Shown here one piece after another: positions 18,378 to 25,706 of a stretch of DNA of 64,000 nt. The translations under genes and the position numbers were made by a program. Each line of letters opens with the position of its first letter. Positions within the stretch are counted from its first letter, which is position 1. The DNA lies in NCBI RefSeq assembly GCF_028993635.1, contig NZ_CP118631.1:2480001-2544000 (forward strand), written 5' to 3'. This stretch comes from Mucilaginibacter sp. SJ (GTDB lineage Bacteria; Bacteroidota; Bacteroidia; Sphingobacteriales; Sphingobacteriaceae). The notes below the pieces were generated by a model. That model searched no databases. It saw nothing but the letters and a program-made list of their open reading frames with translations, and was not told where the DNA came from.

Positions 18378-19310
18378 TTAGTACTCCCCAATACCTATCT
18401 CGCTTTGAAGTGTAGTATAGTTAGTGTACAGATCTTCTATCTTATTACGGATAGCAGGCGAAAAATAGCCGACATCTCGCCGGGTAGTTGTTGATATTTT
18501 GAAGCCTCGTTTGGTAAGATAATATTTTGCAATAACCGGGTACACATTGTGCATTACATCCATGTTTTCGGTTAAAAACTCCTGCACCATGGCAACCTCG
18601 TGCTGGCGTGATGCATCGGCATAATGATCACATAACCAAACAATAAGCTCCGGAAAAAAATTTCCCTGAATACATGACAGTCCCGCCGAACCTGCTTTAA
18701 GCGATTCAACCGCGTGAACCATGTAAGCATCATACAGCCCAAACGCCGGATTAATTTTGCTTGCTTCCAGTTTTTGTTTTACTACCTCCAGGTTAAGACA
18801 GGTATCTTTATGATATATTACCCTGCCAGTTGCCACAAAATGATGAAGCTGTTCTGCCGACAATAGCCTTTTGTATGGCACGGGGCATTCGTAAAAACCT
18901 AATGGAATATTTTCGGTATGATTGAACAGGTCAAATACGCGGTCATTAAGCGCAGTATCCGGTTCATGGGCATCGGCCAGCAAACTGGTAATGGCAATTA
19001 CCGCCGAAGTGCCTGTATCGTATACCCTTTTTATAAAATCAGCTTGCTTTTCAACCGGCCCGCCAAAGGTACCGGTAGCTACCACAGGAACAGCACCGTC
19101 AACAGTTTCAACCACATGTTTGATAATTGCTAACCGCTCCTCGCCACTTAGTTCAAACATTTCGCTTGAGAGGCAATTGGCAAACACACCGGCGGCACCC
19201 GCGCGCAGGTACATTTCGGTTAAGCGGGTAAGCGCTGCATAATCAATAGCACCGTTATCTTTAAAAGGCGTTAACATTACCGGGATAAAACCCTTCTTTG
19301 ATTGTTCCAT
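18378..19310 (-). CDS. DHDPS/N-acetylneuraminate lyase family aldolase
   Basis: A 310-residue TIM barrel with no signal peptide. The Schiff-base Lys is Lys168 (VIYHKDT) and the conserved Tyr is Tyr140 (GFYECPVPY). The usual GTTGE motif is replaced by ANCLSSEMFELSGEER. Members cleave or form 2-keto-3-deoxy acids: pyruvate plus an aldehyde. The ATG lies 12 bp after the symporter stop, so both are cotranscribed. Beside a pectin locus a role in breakdown of a keto-deoxy acid such as Kdo, Dha or keto-deoxygluconate-like products is a reasonable guess. A plain N-acetylneuraminate lyase is possible, but the other nan genes are absent here. Confidence 0.82.
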   Translation of the reverse strand: MEQSKKGFIPVMLTPFKDNGAIDYAALTRLTEMYLRAGAAGVFANCLSSEMFELSGEERLAIIKHVVETVDGAVPVVATGTFGGPVEKQADFIKRVYDTGTSAVIAITSLLADAHEPDTALNDRVFDLFNHTENIPLGFYECPVPYKRLLSAEQLHHFVATGRVIYHKDTCLNLEVVKQKLEASKINPAFGLYDAYMVHAVESLKAGSAGLSCIQGNFFPELIVWLCDHYADASRQHEVAMVQEFLTENMDVMHNVYPVIAKYYLTKRGFKISTTTRRDVGYFSPAIRNKIEDLYTNYTTLQSEIGIGEY

Positions 19311-19322
19311 TTGTGATGATGA

Positions 19323-20879
19323 TTAAACTGCTAACTGCCTTGTTTTTGTTAATAAAATACCCGTTAAAAAAATAGCTAATGTACCTGCAACAATAATCAT
19401 GTTAGTATTCAGCGTACTGCGGAGAGTTGCATATTGTTCCGGAATGAGCGCCGGAAAGGTAAGCCAGAGGATCACCAAAACACCTATGATACTGGCAATG
19501 ATAGCCTCATGATTACGGGTTTGCCTGCTGATAATGCCCAGCAAAAACAGACCGAGCATGCCAGCAGCAAAAATACCCGAAAGCTGCCACCATAAATCAA
19601 GGATGCTTTTTACCCCTATTATGGCTATCCCCGCTGCCATACCCGCAAAGCCAAAAAGTACTGTGCCTACGTGCAAAATGTTTAGTGTGCTTTTATCGCT
19701 GAGCTGTGGTTTAAAATATCTTTTGTAGATATCTATAGTAAAAACGGTAGATGATGAGTTCATGCCCGAACTGATGGTGCTCATGGCTGCCGATAAAATT
19801 GCGGCTACAATAATACCGACCAATCCCGCAGGGATTTTGGTAACCATAAAATGCGGCATGATCTTATCGCCGTAATCGGCAGGGGTTAGTTTGTTCATAA
19901 ATGCCGAAACCTCGGTTGCTGAAGCTCTTGCAGGCAGGCGTTCGATAGCTACCTGGTGCTTAAGGCTTAAGATCAGATCGGGATGCTGACTGTAGTAAGC
20001 ATACAAACATGAACCTATTACAAAAAACAGGAAAGAAGCCGGCACATAAATACCAACGCAAAGCCACACCGATTTGGCTGCCTGTTTGGTAGATGTAGCC
20101 GCGTGATAACGCTGGATATAATTTTGATCCATCCCAAAATTGTTGAGATTGATGAAGAAACCGTAGAACAGGATCACCCAAAAAGTTGGTTCGGTAAGGT
20201 TCAATGAAAAACTGCCCAGGCTAAATTTGTGATCGGCTTTACCAATTTCCACGATCTTATCAAAGCCGCCGGGGATACTGCTTACTACCAAATAGATGAT
20301 CAGCAAAGCGCCTAAAGTTTTGATGATAGCCTGCACCACTTCAGTCCAGATCACAGCTTTAATCCCTCCTGATACCGTGTACAGGATAATAGAGATTCCC
20401 ATTACCACCATAATGGCCTTCATAGACAGACCAGTAAGCGCCTGCAGACTTAACGCTATGCCAAAAAATACAGAGCCCATGCGGGCTATCTGCGTGAGCA
20501 AAAAACAAATAACCGCATAAACCCTGGCCCATGGACCAAAGCGTTTTTCGAAATGTGTATAGGCTGAAATATTGCCGGTATTACGATAAAATGGTATAAA
20601 ATATTTTACTGCTATCCAGGCCGCGATTGGCATAGATAAGCTAAACACAAAAGCGTTCCAGTTGCCCCCGTAGGCTTTGCCGGGTACACCTAAAAAGGTG
20701 TTACTGCTTAAAAAAGTGGCATAAATGGATAAACCGATAGCCCAGCCCGGTATTAAACCAGATGCGACGGTGAACTGCTCGGGATTTTTATTTTTACGCG
20801 AAAAATAAAAACCCACCAGCACCATGGCTATAAGGTAAATACCTATAATGGTAAAATCTAACACGGGCAACACTTTCAT
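19323..20879 (-). CDS. Sodium:solute symporter family protein
   Basis: A 518-residue inner membrane protein with about 13-14 hydrophobic segments. It belongs to the SSS family: ASGLIPGWAIGLSIYATFLS near residue 40, the conserved VSGGIKAVIWTEVVQAII in the middle, and AAILSAAMSTISSGMNSSST, the Na2-site helix. Such carriers take up sugars, sialic acids, uronates or other monocarboxylates with sodium. The pairing with the aldolase gene 12 bp downstream indicates import of the compound that the aldolase acts on. It is the first gene of the pair. Confidence 0.88.
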   Translation of the reverse strand: MKVLPVLDFTIIGIYLIAMVLVGFYFSRKNKNPEQFTVASGLIPGWAIGLSIYATFLSSNTFLGVPGKAYGGNWNAFVFSLSMPIAAWIAVKYFIPFYRNTGNISAYTHFEKRFGPWARVYAVICFLLTQIARMGSVFFGIALSLQALTGLSMKAIMVVMGISIILYTVSGGIKAVIWTEVVQAIIKTLGALLIIYLVVSSIPGGFDKIVEIGKADHKFSLGSFSLNLTEPTFWVILFYGFFINLNNFGMDQNYIQRYHAATSTKQAAKSVWLCVGIYVPASFLFFVIGSCLYAYYSQHPDLILSLKHQVAIERLPARASATEVSAFMNKLTPADYGDKIMPHFMVTKIPAGLVGIIVAAILSAAMSTISSGMNSSSTVFTIDIYKRYFKPQLSDKSTLNILHVGTVLFGFAGMAAGIAIIGVKSILDLWWQLSGIFAAGMLGLFLLGIISRQTRNHEAIIASIIGVLVILWLTFPALIPEQYATLRSTLNTNMIIVAGTLAIFLTGILLTKTRQLAV

Positions 20880-20932
20880 GCGTTAATCGGGTAGTACAGT
20901 AAACGTTAGTATTATGGTTTAAAATTGTATAA

Positions 20933-20940
20933 CAAATGTA
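20933..20940 (-). promoter_or_regulatory. Bacteroidota-type -7 box (TACATTTG) upstream of the symporter gene
   Basis: The minus strand reads TACATTTG, an exact TAnnTTTG match, about 54 bp ahead of the ATG. No clear TTG box was found about 20 bp further upstream, so this is a partial promoter call. Confidence 0.45.
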
Positions 20941-21055
20941 ACGTACTGCTGTTAGCCTTTACTGTAATATTTTCGCCTGCTATTGTAGGATATTATCACC
21001 AACGAAAATAAATCTACAAACAAAAAAATGCCACCGCTCTACTGGATTTTAAAAA

Positions 21056-21158
21056 CTCCCCTCTTGAGAGCGGAGGAACGAGTGGTGGCAGGGGCGTGTT
21101 CTGCTATATACCCATCAATGCAGAAACACACACGCCAGGGGGAGGAAATCGCACAATC
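21056..21158. repeat. Diverged member of the 118-bp palindromic repeat family
   Basis: It shares CCCCTCTTGAGAG, GGCAGGGGCGTGTT and GGAAATCGCACAATCCC-type segments with the repeats at 5945-6062 and 6132-6249. The arms GGCGTGTTCTGC and GCAGAAACACACACGCC can pair. It occupies most of the 350-bp spacer 20880-21229; I see nothing else in that spacer besides the symporter promoter box. Confidence 0.6.
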
Positions 21159-21229
21159 CCACGCTTTTTTTATTTCTTCTGAATACTATGATAACCACAC
21201 CAACGATGGCCAAAAAGGCGGCAGTTATT

Positions 21230-21763
21230 TTAAATTGTTTTTATCTTCCTCAAAACAAGCTCCATCCGTTCCCTAACAGTGGTATCTCCTTCAATAACCA
21301 GCAAAGGCGTTTTTATATTATTCATCCAATTCTTGTGCGAATGTAAGCTTCGGCTGTTGGTAATAAGCTCATCATAACCTCGGGCCCATTCAATAAATTC
21401 GTTGTAAAGCTTGTTTCGTTCTCTATCGGTATAGATGATATCTCCATAACGTTCAAGCTCCCTTTCCTGCAAACGCCGAACCCTTATTGCTGGCGGGATG
21501 TACAAAAATACCGACAAATCAAATTGCCAATTATTGTTCCAGTTGATAACCGAACCGCCAAGGATCCAGTTTTGCATACCGGCCATTTCACTGTTAATCA
21601 TAGCATTTCGTTCTTCAGGCGGTCGCCGGTTAGTAAAAGGAGGATCGGAAGGAAGCCAGAAATAATGATCGCTGTCGAAATACGGGTAATCAAGTTTCTC
21701 GCTTAAAGTTTGGCCAAGCGTAGTTACCCCTGAGCCAGATGCGCCGAAGATGTTGATGTGCAT
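21230..21763 (-). CDS. P-loop adenylate-kinase-like AAA family protein
   Basis: A 177-residue cytosolic protein. The Walker A motif GASGSGVTTLGQTL is at residues 7-20, followed by YFDSDHYFWLPSDPPFTNRR, a pattern seen in the FlaR / shikimate-kinase-like small kinases often annotated as topology modulation proteins. The Walker lysine is replaced: the loop reads GSGVTT instead of GSGKST. That loss is striking because the Lys contacts the phosphates. The rest (VRRLQERELERYGDIIY) fits the LID region of nucleoside kinases. It stands alone between spacers, so the role is unknown. Confidence 0.7.
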   Translation of the reverse strand: MHINIFGASGSGVTTLGQTLSEKLDYPYFDSDHYFWLPSDPPFTNRRPPEERNAMINSEMAGMQNWILGGSVINWNNNWQFDLSVFLYIPPAIRVRRLQERELERYGDIIYTDRERNKLYNEFIEWARGYDELITNSRSLHSHKNWMNNIKTPLLVIEGDTTVRERMELVLRKIKTI

Positions 21764-21923
21764 AAAACAGGTAGATTGTTCTGCAAATAACTAAATATTC
21801 ACTAAAGACAGGGTAAATGAAATTCCAAAAACGAGCTAAAAACCAGCCTGCCTTGCCGTAATTTATATTTTACTCAATACACTGAGTAAAATTACTCAAC
21901 GTATTGAGTAAAAAATCAAATGG

Positions 21924-22385
21924 CTAATATTGATGCCCTCCCGATAAACACGATTCTGCATATCCGATAATTTCCGGTTTGCTCAATTCCTCTAATCGGG
22001 CTTTAACTAAGCGGTAATCAATCGAAGCTGGTACATCCATGGCAAAATATTTATCCCCCATACCCTCCCAGTTACATCCCATTTCTTCAAATAATTTACC
22101 AATACTCTTGAGATCGGCGGCATCGTTCATTAAAATCACATGAATGGTTGAATTACCGGAGTATTCCCTTGTTTCACGGTAGGCGAGCATTTGTTCATCT
22201 GAATCATATTCCGCAAATACTATGTCACCGGATGCTATGACCGGCAGATAAAAAGGGATATTATCCAACGCATAAAGCCCTTGCTCTTCATTAACCACTT
22301 TAGCCCACATGGTTTCTACTGTCATCTCCTCTAAAATGCTACTGTATAACCTAAATAGTATTTTTACATGTTTATCATCAGCCAT
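21924..22385 (-). CDS. DUF4265 domain-containing protein
   Basis: A 153-residue soluble protein whose layout matches DUF4265: KILFRLYSS, then ETMWAKVVNEEQGLYALDNIPFY near the middle and GDIVFAEYDSDEQ. No catalytic motif can be recognised. It is 9 bp downstream of the secreted deacetylase gene on the same strand, so they may be cotranscribed, but the functions do not obviously match. Confidence 0.75.
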   Translation of the reverse strand: MADDKHVKILFRLYSSILEEMTVETMWAKVVNEEQGLYALDNIPFYLPVIASGDIVFAEYDSDEQMLAYRETREYSGNSTIHVILMNDAADLKSIGKLFEEMGCNWEGMGDKYFAMDVPASIDYRLVKARLEELSKPEIIGYAESCLSGGHQY

Positions 22386-22394
22386 AAAACAAAC

Positions 22395-23456
22395 TTACTC
22401 ATTTCTCACCTTAACCCTCCGCTCCATTACCTCTTTCCATGTAGTTAAAATGAAGCCCTTTTGTTTAAGATAGGCTTTCAGTCTCGGGTCGGTCATGGCC
22501 AGCAGGTCGCCTTTTCGTTTCTGGCCTTCGTTACAGATATTTTTAAACTGAGGCGATGGCTGCGTGCAGTGCATCAGTACCATCGTTAACCCCGGCGAAA
22601 AACGCTCGAAGTTTTCGATGTAGTGGTCTGTGTACCATTTTTGCAGTTCCTTATCGGTAGCCTTGTCAATATCCGGCATTACCCAGTCATAGCTTGAATT
22701 ATCAAGGTCATCTAAAACAGGCAAGCCGCCTCTCCATACTATTTCGCCAAGCTCTTTCACTTTATTCAGTTCTGCCGGGTCGGCGATGGTCATCCCCTCG
22801 GTGTATTTACCCTCTTTTTTAAGCCGGGCAATGGTAGCATTTTTTGCCTCCTCACGGTAAAAAAGATCTTCTCCGCCGGGAAGCATTACAGGTATTTTCT
22901 TTTCAATACCCAGGTTAATATACTTTTCAAGAAAAGCAGGCTTGGCAAACAACGTCCCCATATGTGAATCCAGGTGGGTAGGTACAAATCCCATGGACAG
23001 GGCGCGGTCAAATTGTGCACGTATTTCTTTATCCACCTCATCGGCTGTAGCCCGGAAATAAACAGCAGGCACCGCGGGCCAAAAGGCACCTTCTTGGTCA
23101 ACCAGTCCCGGAACTGCGGCTTTACCTGCAAGCGGCCCCCATCGGTAATTTTGCCATTCGGAAGTTAAGGTTAAATGCAATCCGGCATCTATACCGGGGT
23201 GCTGATCCATATAATGCTTAAAATCGGGCACCCAGGGGCAGGGCATCATCACACTGGTTGAAGTGGCTATACCCTCACCAATGGCTTTTTCAACCCCTTC
23301 GTTTGATTCGTGCGACATACCGGCATCATCAACATGCAGGATAATTACACGTGCGCCTTTAGGCCAGCCAAGCTTTTCGGCATAGGTTTTGGTTTGCTGT
23401 GCATAAACGGCAATGTTAAAAACAATGCATGTTGCTGTGAGCAGTAAGTTCTTCAT
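22395..23456 (-). CDS. ChbG/YdjC-like secreted carbohydrate deacetylase
   Basis: A 353-residue protein with a signal peptide (IAVYAQ). The metal-site motifs of the ChbG/HpnK family are all present: LHVDDAGMSHESNEG, GLHLTLTSEW and THLDSHMGT, with a late LMHCTQPS. The family removes acetyl groups from N-acetylated sugars such as chitooligosaccharides. The signal peptide and a length of 353 residues distinguish it from the cytosolic E. coli enzyme of about 250 residues. The substrate is unknown. Confidence 0.82.
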   Translation of the reverse strand: MKNLLLTATCIVFNIAVYAQQTKTYAEKLGWPKGARVIILHVDDAGMSHESNEGVEKAIGEGIATSTSVMMPCPWVPDFKHYMDQHPGIDAGLHLTLTSEWQNYRWGPLAGKAAVPGLVDQEGAFWPAVPAVYFRATADEVDKEIRAQFDRALSMGFVPTHLDSHMGTLFAKPAFLEKYINLGIEKKIPVMLPGGEDLFYREEAKNATIARLKKEGKYTEGMTIADPAELNKVKELGEIVWRGGLPVLDDLDNSSYDWVMPDIDKATDKELQKWYTDHYIENFERFSPGLTMVLMHCTQPSPQFKNICNEGQKRKGDLLAMTDPRLKAYLKQKGFILTTWKEVMERRVKVRNE

Positions 23457-23573
23457 CGGGATAGTTTTAGGGTATAAAAGGTAAATAAAAATAGAAATTT
23501 AATTACCAAATGTGACATGCAAATGCCAATTTAAGCCCTGCAAATACACCCATTTTTACTACTTTTGAAATTA

Positions 23574-23846
23574 ATGCTCCCCGCAACTAACCATACACTC
23601 GAGAAACTGGAAATGCTGTTAAAAACGGCTGGTTATAAAGTGCGTTATGAAAAGGGGAACTTTAAAACCGGTGCCTGCCTGCTGCTTAAAAGTAAAATGA
23701 TTGTGGTAAACCGTTTCTCTAACCTGGAAAGTAAGATCCTTGCTTTGGTTGAGCTATTGCGCGAACTTGAGGTGGATTACAAGCTGCTTGATGATAAACA
23801 GATTGCGTTTTTGCAGGAAATTAAACAAACTAAACTGCAGCTGTGA
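23574..23846 (+). CDS. Small conserved hypothetical protein
   Basis: A 90-residue soluble protein; the ATG at 23574 is preferred over the TTG three codons earlier. The sequence has an N-terminal MLPATNHTLEKLEMLLKTAG and a basic strand-rich middle (GYKVRYEKGNFKTGACLLL), ending in a charged helix. I do not recognise a named domain. Its stop overlaps the start of the metallohydrolase gene by 4 bp (GTGA), a sign of translational coupling, and this pairing supports it as a real gene. Confidence 0.7.
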   Translation: MLPATNHTLEKLEMLLKTAGYKVRYEKGNFKTGACLLLKSKMIVVNRFSNLESKILALVELLRELEVDYKLLDDKQIAFLQEIKQTKLQL

Positions 23847-24604
23847 CCATAACATTTTTAGGAACCGGAACATCGCAGGGGGTACCTGTTATTGCATGTA
23901 ATTGCGAGGTATGCCTTTCAACAGATAAGCATGATAAGCGCCTGCGCAGCTCTGTTTTAATTGAGGCCGAAGATAAGGTTATTGCCATTGATTCGGGCCC
24001 CGATTTCAGGTACCAGATGCTTCGTGCCAACGTACAGCACCTTGATGCCATCGTTTTTACACACGAGCATAAAGACCACATTGCCGGTATGGATGATATT
24101 CGCGCGTTTAATTACAAACAAAACGCACCGATTGATATTTATGCTGATGAAAGGGTGCAAAAAGCCCTTGTGCGTGAATTTCCCTATATTTTTGATGGCA
24201 CGGGTTATCCCGGCATTCCGCAGGTAAACATGCACATTATTGCGCTTGATCCCTTTATGATCGGTAATGTTGAGCTCATCCCTATAGAGGTATTCCATTA
24301 CAGATTGCCTATTAAAGGTTTCAGGGTTAAAGATTTTACCTACCTCACCGATGCCAAAACAATTCCGGATATAGAAAAGGAAAAAATAAAAGGCACAAAA
24401 ATATTGGTGATCAATGCCCTGCAAAAGGAAACCCATATTTCCCATTTTACACTTGAGGAAGCCATAGCTTTTGCAAACGACATTGGGGCCGAAACCACTT
24501 ACTTTACGCATATAAGCCACAGGCTGGGCAAACACGCTGATGTTTCTAAAGAGCTGCCTGCCGGTATCGAGCTGGCTTATGACGGCCTGAAACTGACTAT
24601 TTAA
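23843..24604 (+). CDS. MBL-fold metallohydrolase (PhnP-like phosphodiesterase type)
   Basis: A 253-residue cytosolic protein starting with GTG. The opening FLGTGTSQGVPVIACNCEVC, with two Cys, is the pattern of the PhnP/YcbC-type metallo-beta-lactamase fold. The metal site is THEHKDH (HxHxDH) near residue 75, and a later His-rich part (TYFTHISHRLGKH) completes it. PhnP-like enzymes hydrolyse cyclic phosphodiesters; the exact substrate in Bacteroidota is not known. It is translationally coupled to the small protein ahead of it. Confidence 0.85.
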   Translation: MTITFLGTGTSQGVPVIACNCEVCLSTDKHDKRLRSSVLIEAEDKVIAIDSGPDFRYQMLRANVQHLDAIVFTHEHKDHIAGMDDIRAFNYKQNAPIDIYADERVQKALVREFPYIFDGTGYPGIPQVNMHIIALDPFMIGNVELIPIEVFHYRLPIKGFRVKDFTYLTDAKTIPDIEKEKIKGTKILVINALQKETHISHFTLEEAIAFANDIGAETTYFTHISHRLGKHADVSKELPAGIELAYDGLKLTI

Positions 24605-24706
24605 TATCGATATCAATCCCCGGTTTTAAACGGCAAGCGTACATTTATAAAAAACCCTAACCTTTGTTGCAAACAACAGAGTTTCTCTCAATGTTGCCTA
24701 TTTTAA

Positions 24707-24985
24707 TTAATTGTTTAAGCCCCTCCCTGTTTTATGCTGCAGCTCGTCTATCCGTTTTGATGCTTCGGCCTTGGTAAGCGATCCGTCAAACTCTTCGCCG
24801 GCCTCGTCAGATAATGTTTTGAGATAGGACTGCTGTGCGCCGGTCATGGGTTCATCACCTGTTGACCATTCATCCGGGTCCTTTACCATATTTGAACCTT
24901 TTATTTGATTTTGATTGATGATCTCCTCATCATCCGATTCATCAAAAAAGCCATTGTCGGGTGTATCATTGGGGTTGATAGCCAT
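24707..24985 (-). CDS. DUF3072 domain-containing protein
   Basis: A 92-residue acidic protein. The C-terminal half, MTGAQQSYLKTLSDEAGEEF plus TKAEASKRIDELQ, is the DUF3072 motif: a small helical segment found in bacterial proteins that often end a longer chain. Here it stands alone after an Asp/Glu-rich leader (FFDESDDEEI). No function is known. Confidence 0.8.
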   Translation of the reverse strand: MAINPNDTPDNGFFDESDDEEIINQNQIKGSNMVKDPDEWSTGDEPMTGAQQSYLKTLSDEAGEEFDGSLTKAEASKRIDELQHKTGRGLNN

Positions 24986-25051
24986 AACTATTGTTTTATA
25001 ATTACAACTGTTACCGGCTCACATTGTTTTTATTTTCAAAGGCGTTGAAGA

Positions 25052-25519
25052 TCACAGCTCTATAAAGCTCACCCTGTCTATAGTGCCTCTGTATTGTTTT
25101 AAATGCCCTTTATCGCCCGCATCAACCACACCCCGAATAGTTACTTTACGTTTATTCATCCGGATAAACTGACCATCGTTATAGGTAAACAAACCTATAT
25201 GAGTGCCCGGCAGGTAAAGGGGGCAATCCTGGCTAAAATCAACCCAAATGGCATTATGTAATGCGTGGCTCGAGAACAGGCTGTCATTAAAAAGCGCGGA
25301 TTGCTCGTTCCCTTCCTTGTACTTACCGCTAACTTCAACATATTGTTTATCGTATCTTTCAATATGACTGGCCAACTCTGTAAATGAAATCTTTTTATAA
25401 TTTTTTGAACTATTGCAATCGCTTTGGAAAACCTTTTTTTGTTTGGCACATGCACCAAGCAAAACCAACAGCGGCAAAATCCGGAGCAAATTTTTGATAT
25501 GGGTAAACACCGCGGCCAT
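25052..25519 (-). CDS. Hypothetical lipoprotein
   Basis: A 155-residue protein with a lipobox ending at Cys24 (LVLLGAC), so probably anchored in the inner or outer membrane. The mature part is rich in strands (QYVEVSGKYKEG, KVTIRGVVDAGDKG) and resembles a small OB-like beta-barrel, but I cannot match a named family. It is monocistronic on the evidence seen. Confidence 0.7.
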   Translation of the reverse strand: MAAVFTHIKNLLRILPLLVLLGACAKQKKVFQSDCNSSKNYKKISFTELASHIERYDKQYVEVSGKYKEGNEQSALFNDSLFSSHALHNAIWVDFSQDCPLYLPGTHIGLFTYNDGQFIRMNKRKVTIRGVVDAGDKGHLKQYRGTIDRVSFIEL

Positions 25520-25706
25520 TTAAATCAGGAATGATTAAGATAGCGAAAATATCTGTCAATAATCCTGATAACAGATATTTTACAGCGAGGTTACAGATGC
25601 TGTAATTAAAACGGAATTTATCTTTTGCTAAAACGTTTAAGCACCTTGTTTCTTAGCTTAATGCTGTTATTTTTGTACATCAACATTTAACCTGAATTAA
25701 CCACCC

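Noticed and set aside
18378..20879. Complete sialic acid catabolic operon
   Set aside because: Only an aldolase of the broad family and a generic SSS carrier are seen; no nanK, nanE, nagA/B or epimerase genes are present, so sialic acid use is not supported.
21028..21276. 82-codon plus-strand frame in the spacer before the small kinase gene
   Set aside because: It runs through the repeat at 21056-21158 and then into the 3' end of the kinase gene on the other strand.
23957..24616. 219-codon frame on the minus strand opposite the PhnP-like gene
   Set aside because: The plus-strand gene has complete metal-site motifs, while the minus-strand reading has none.
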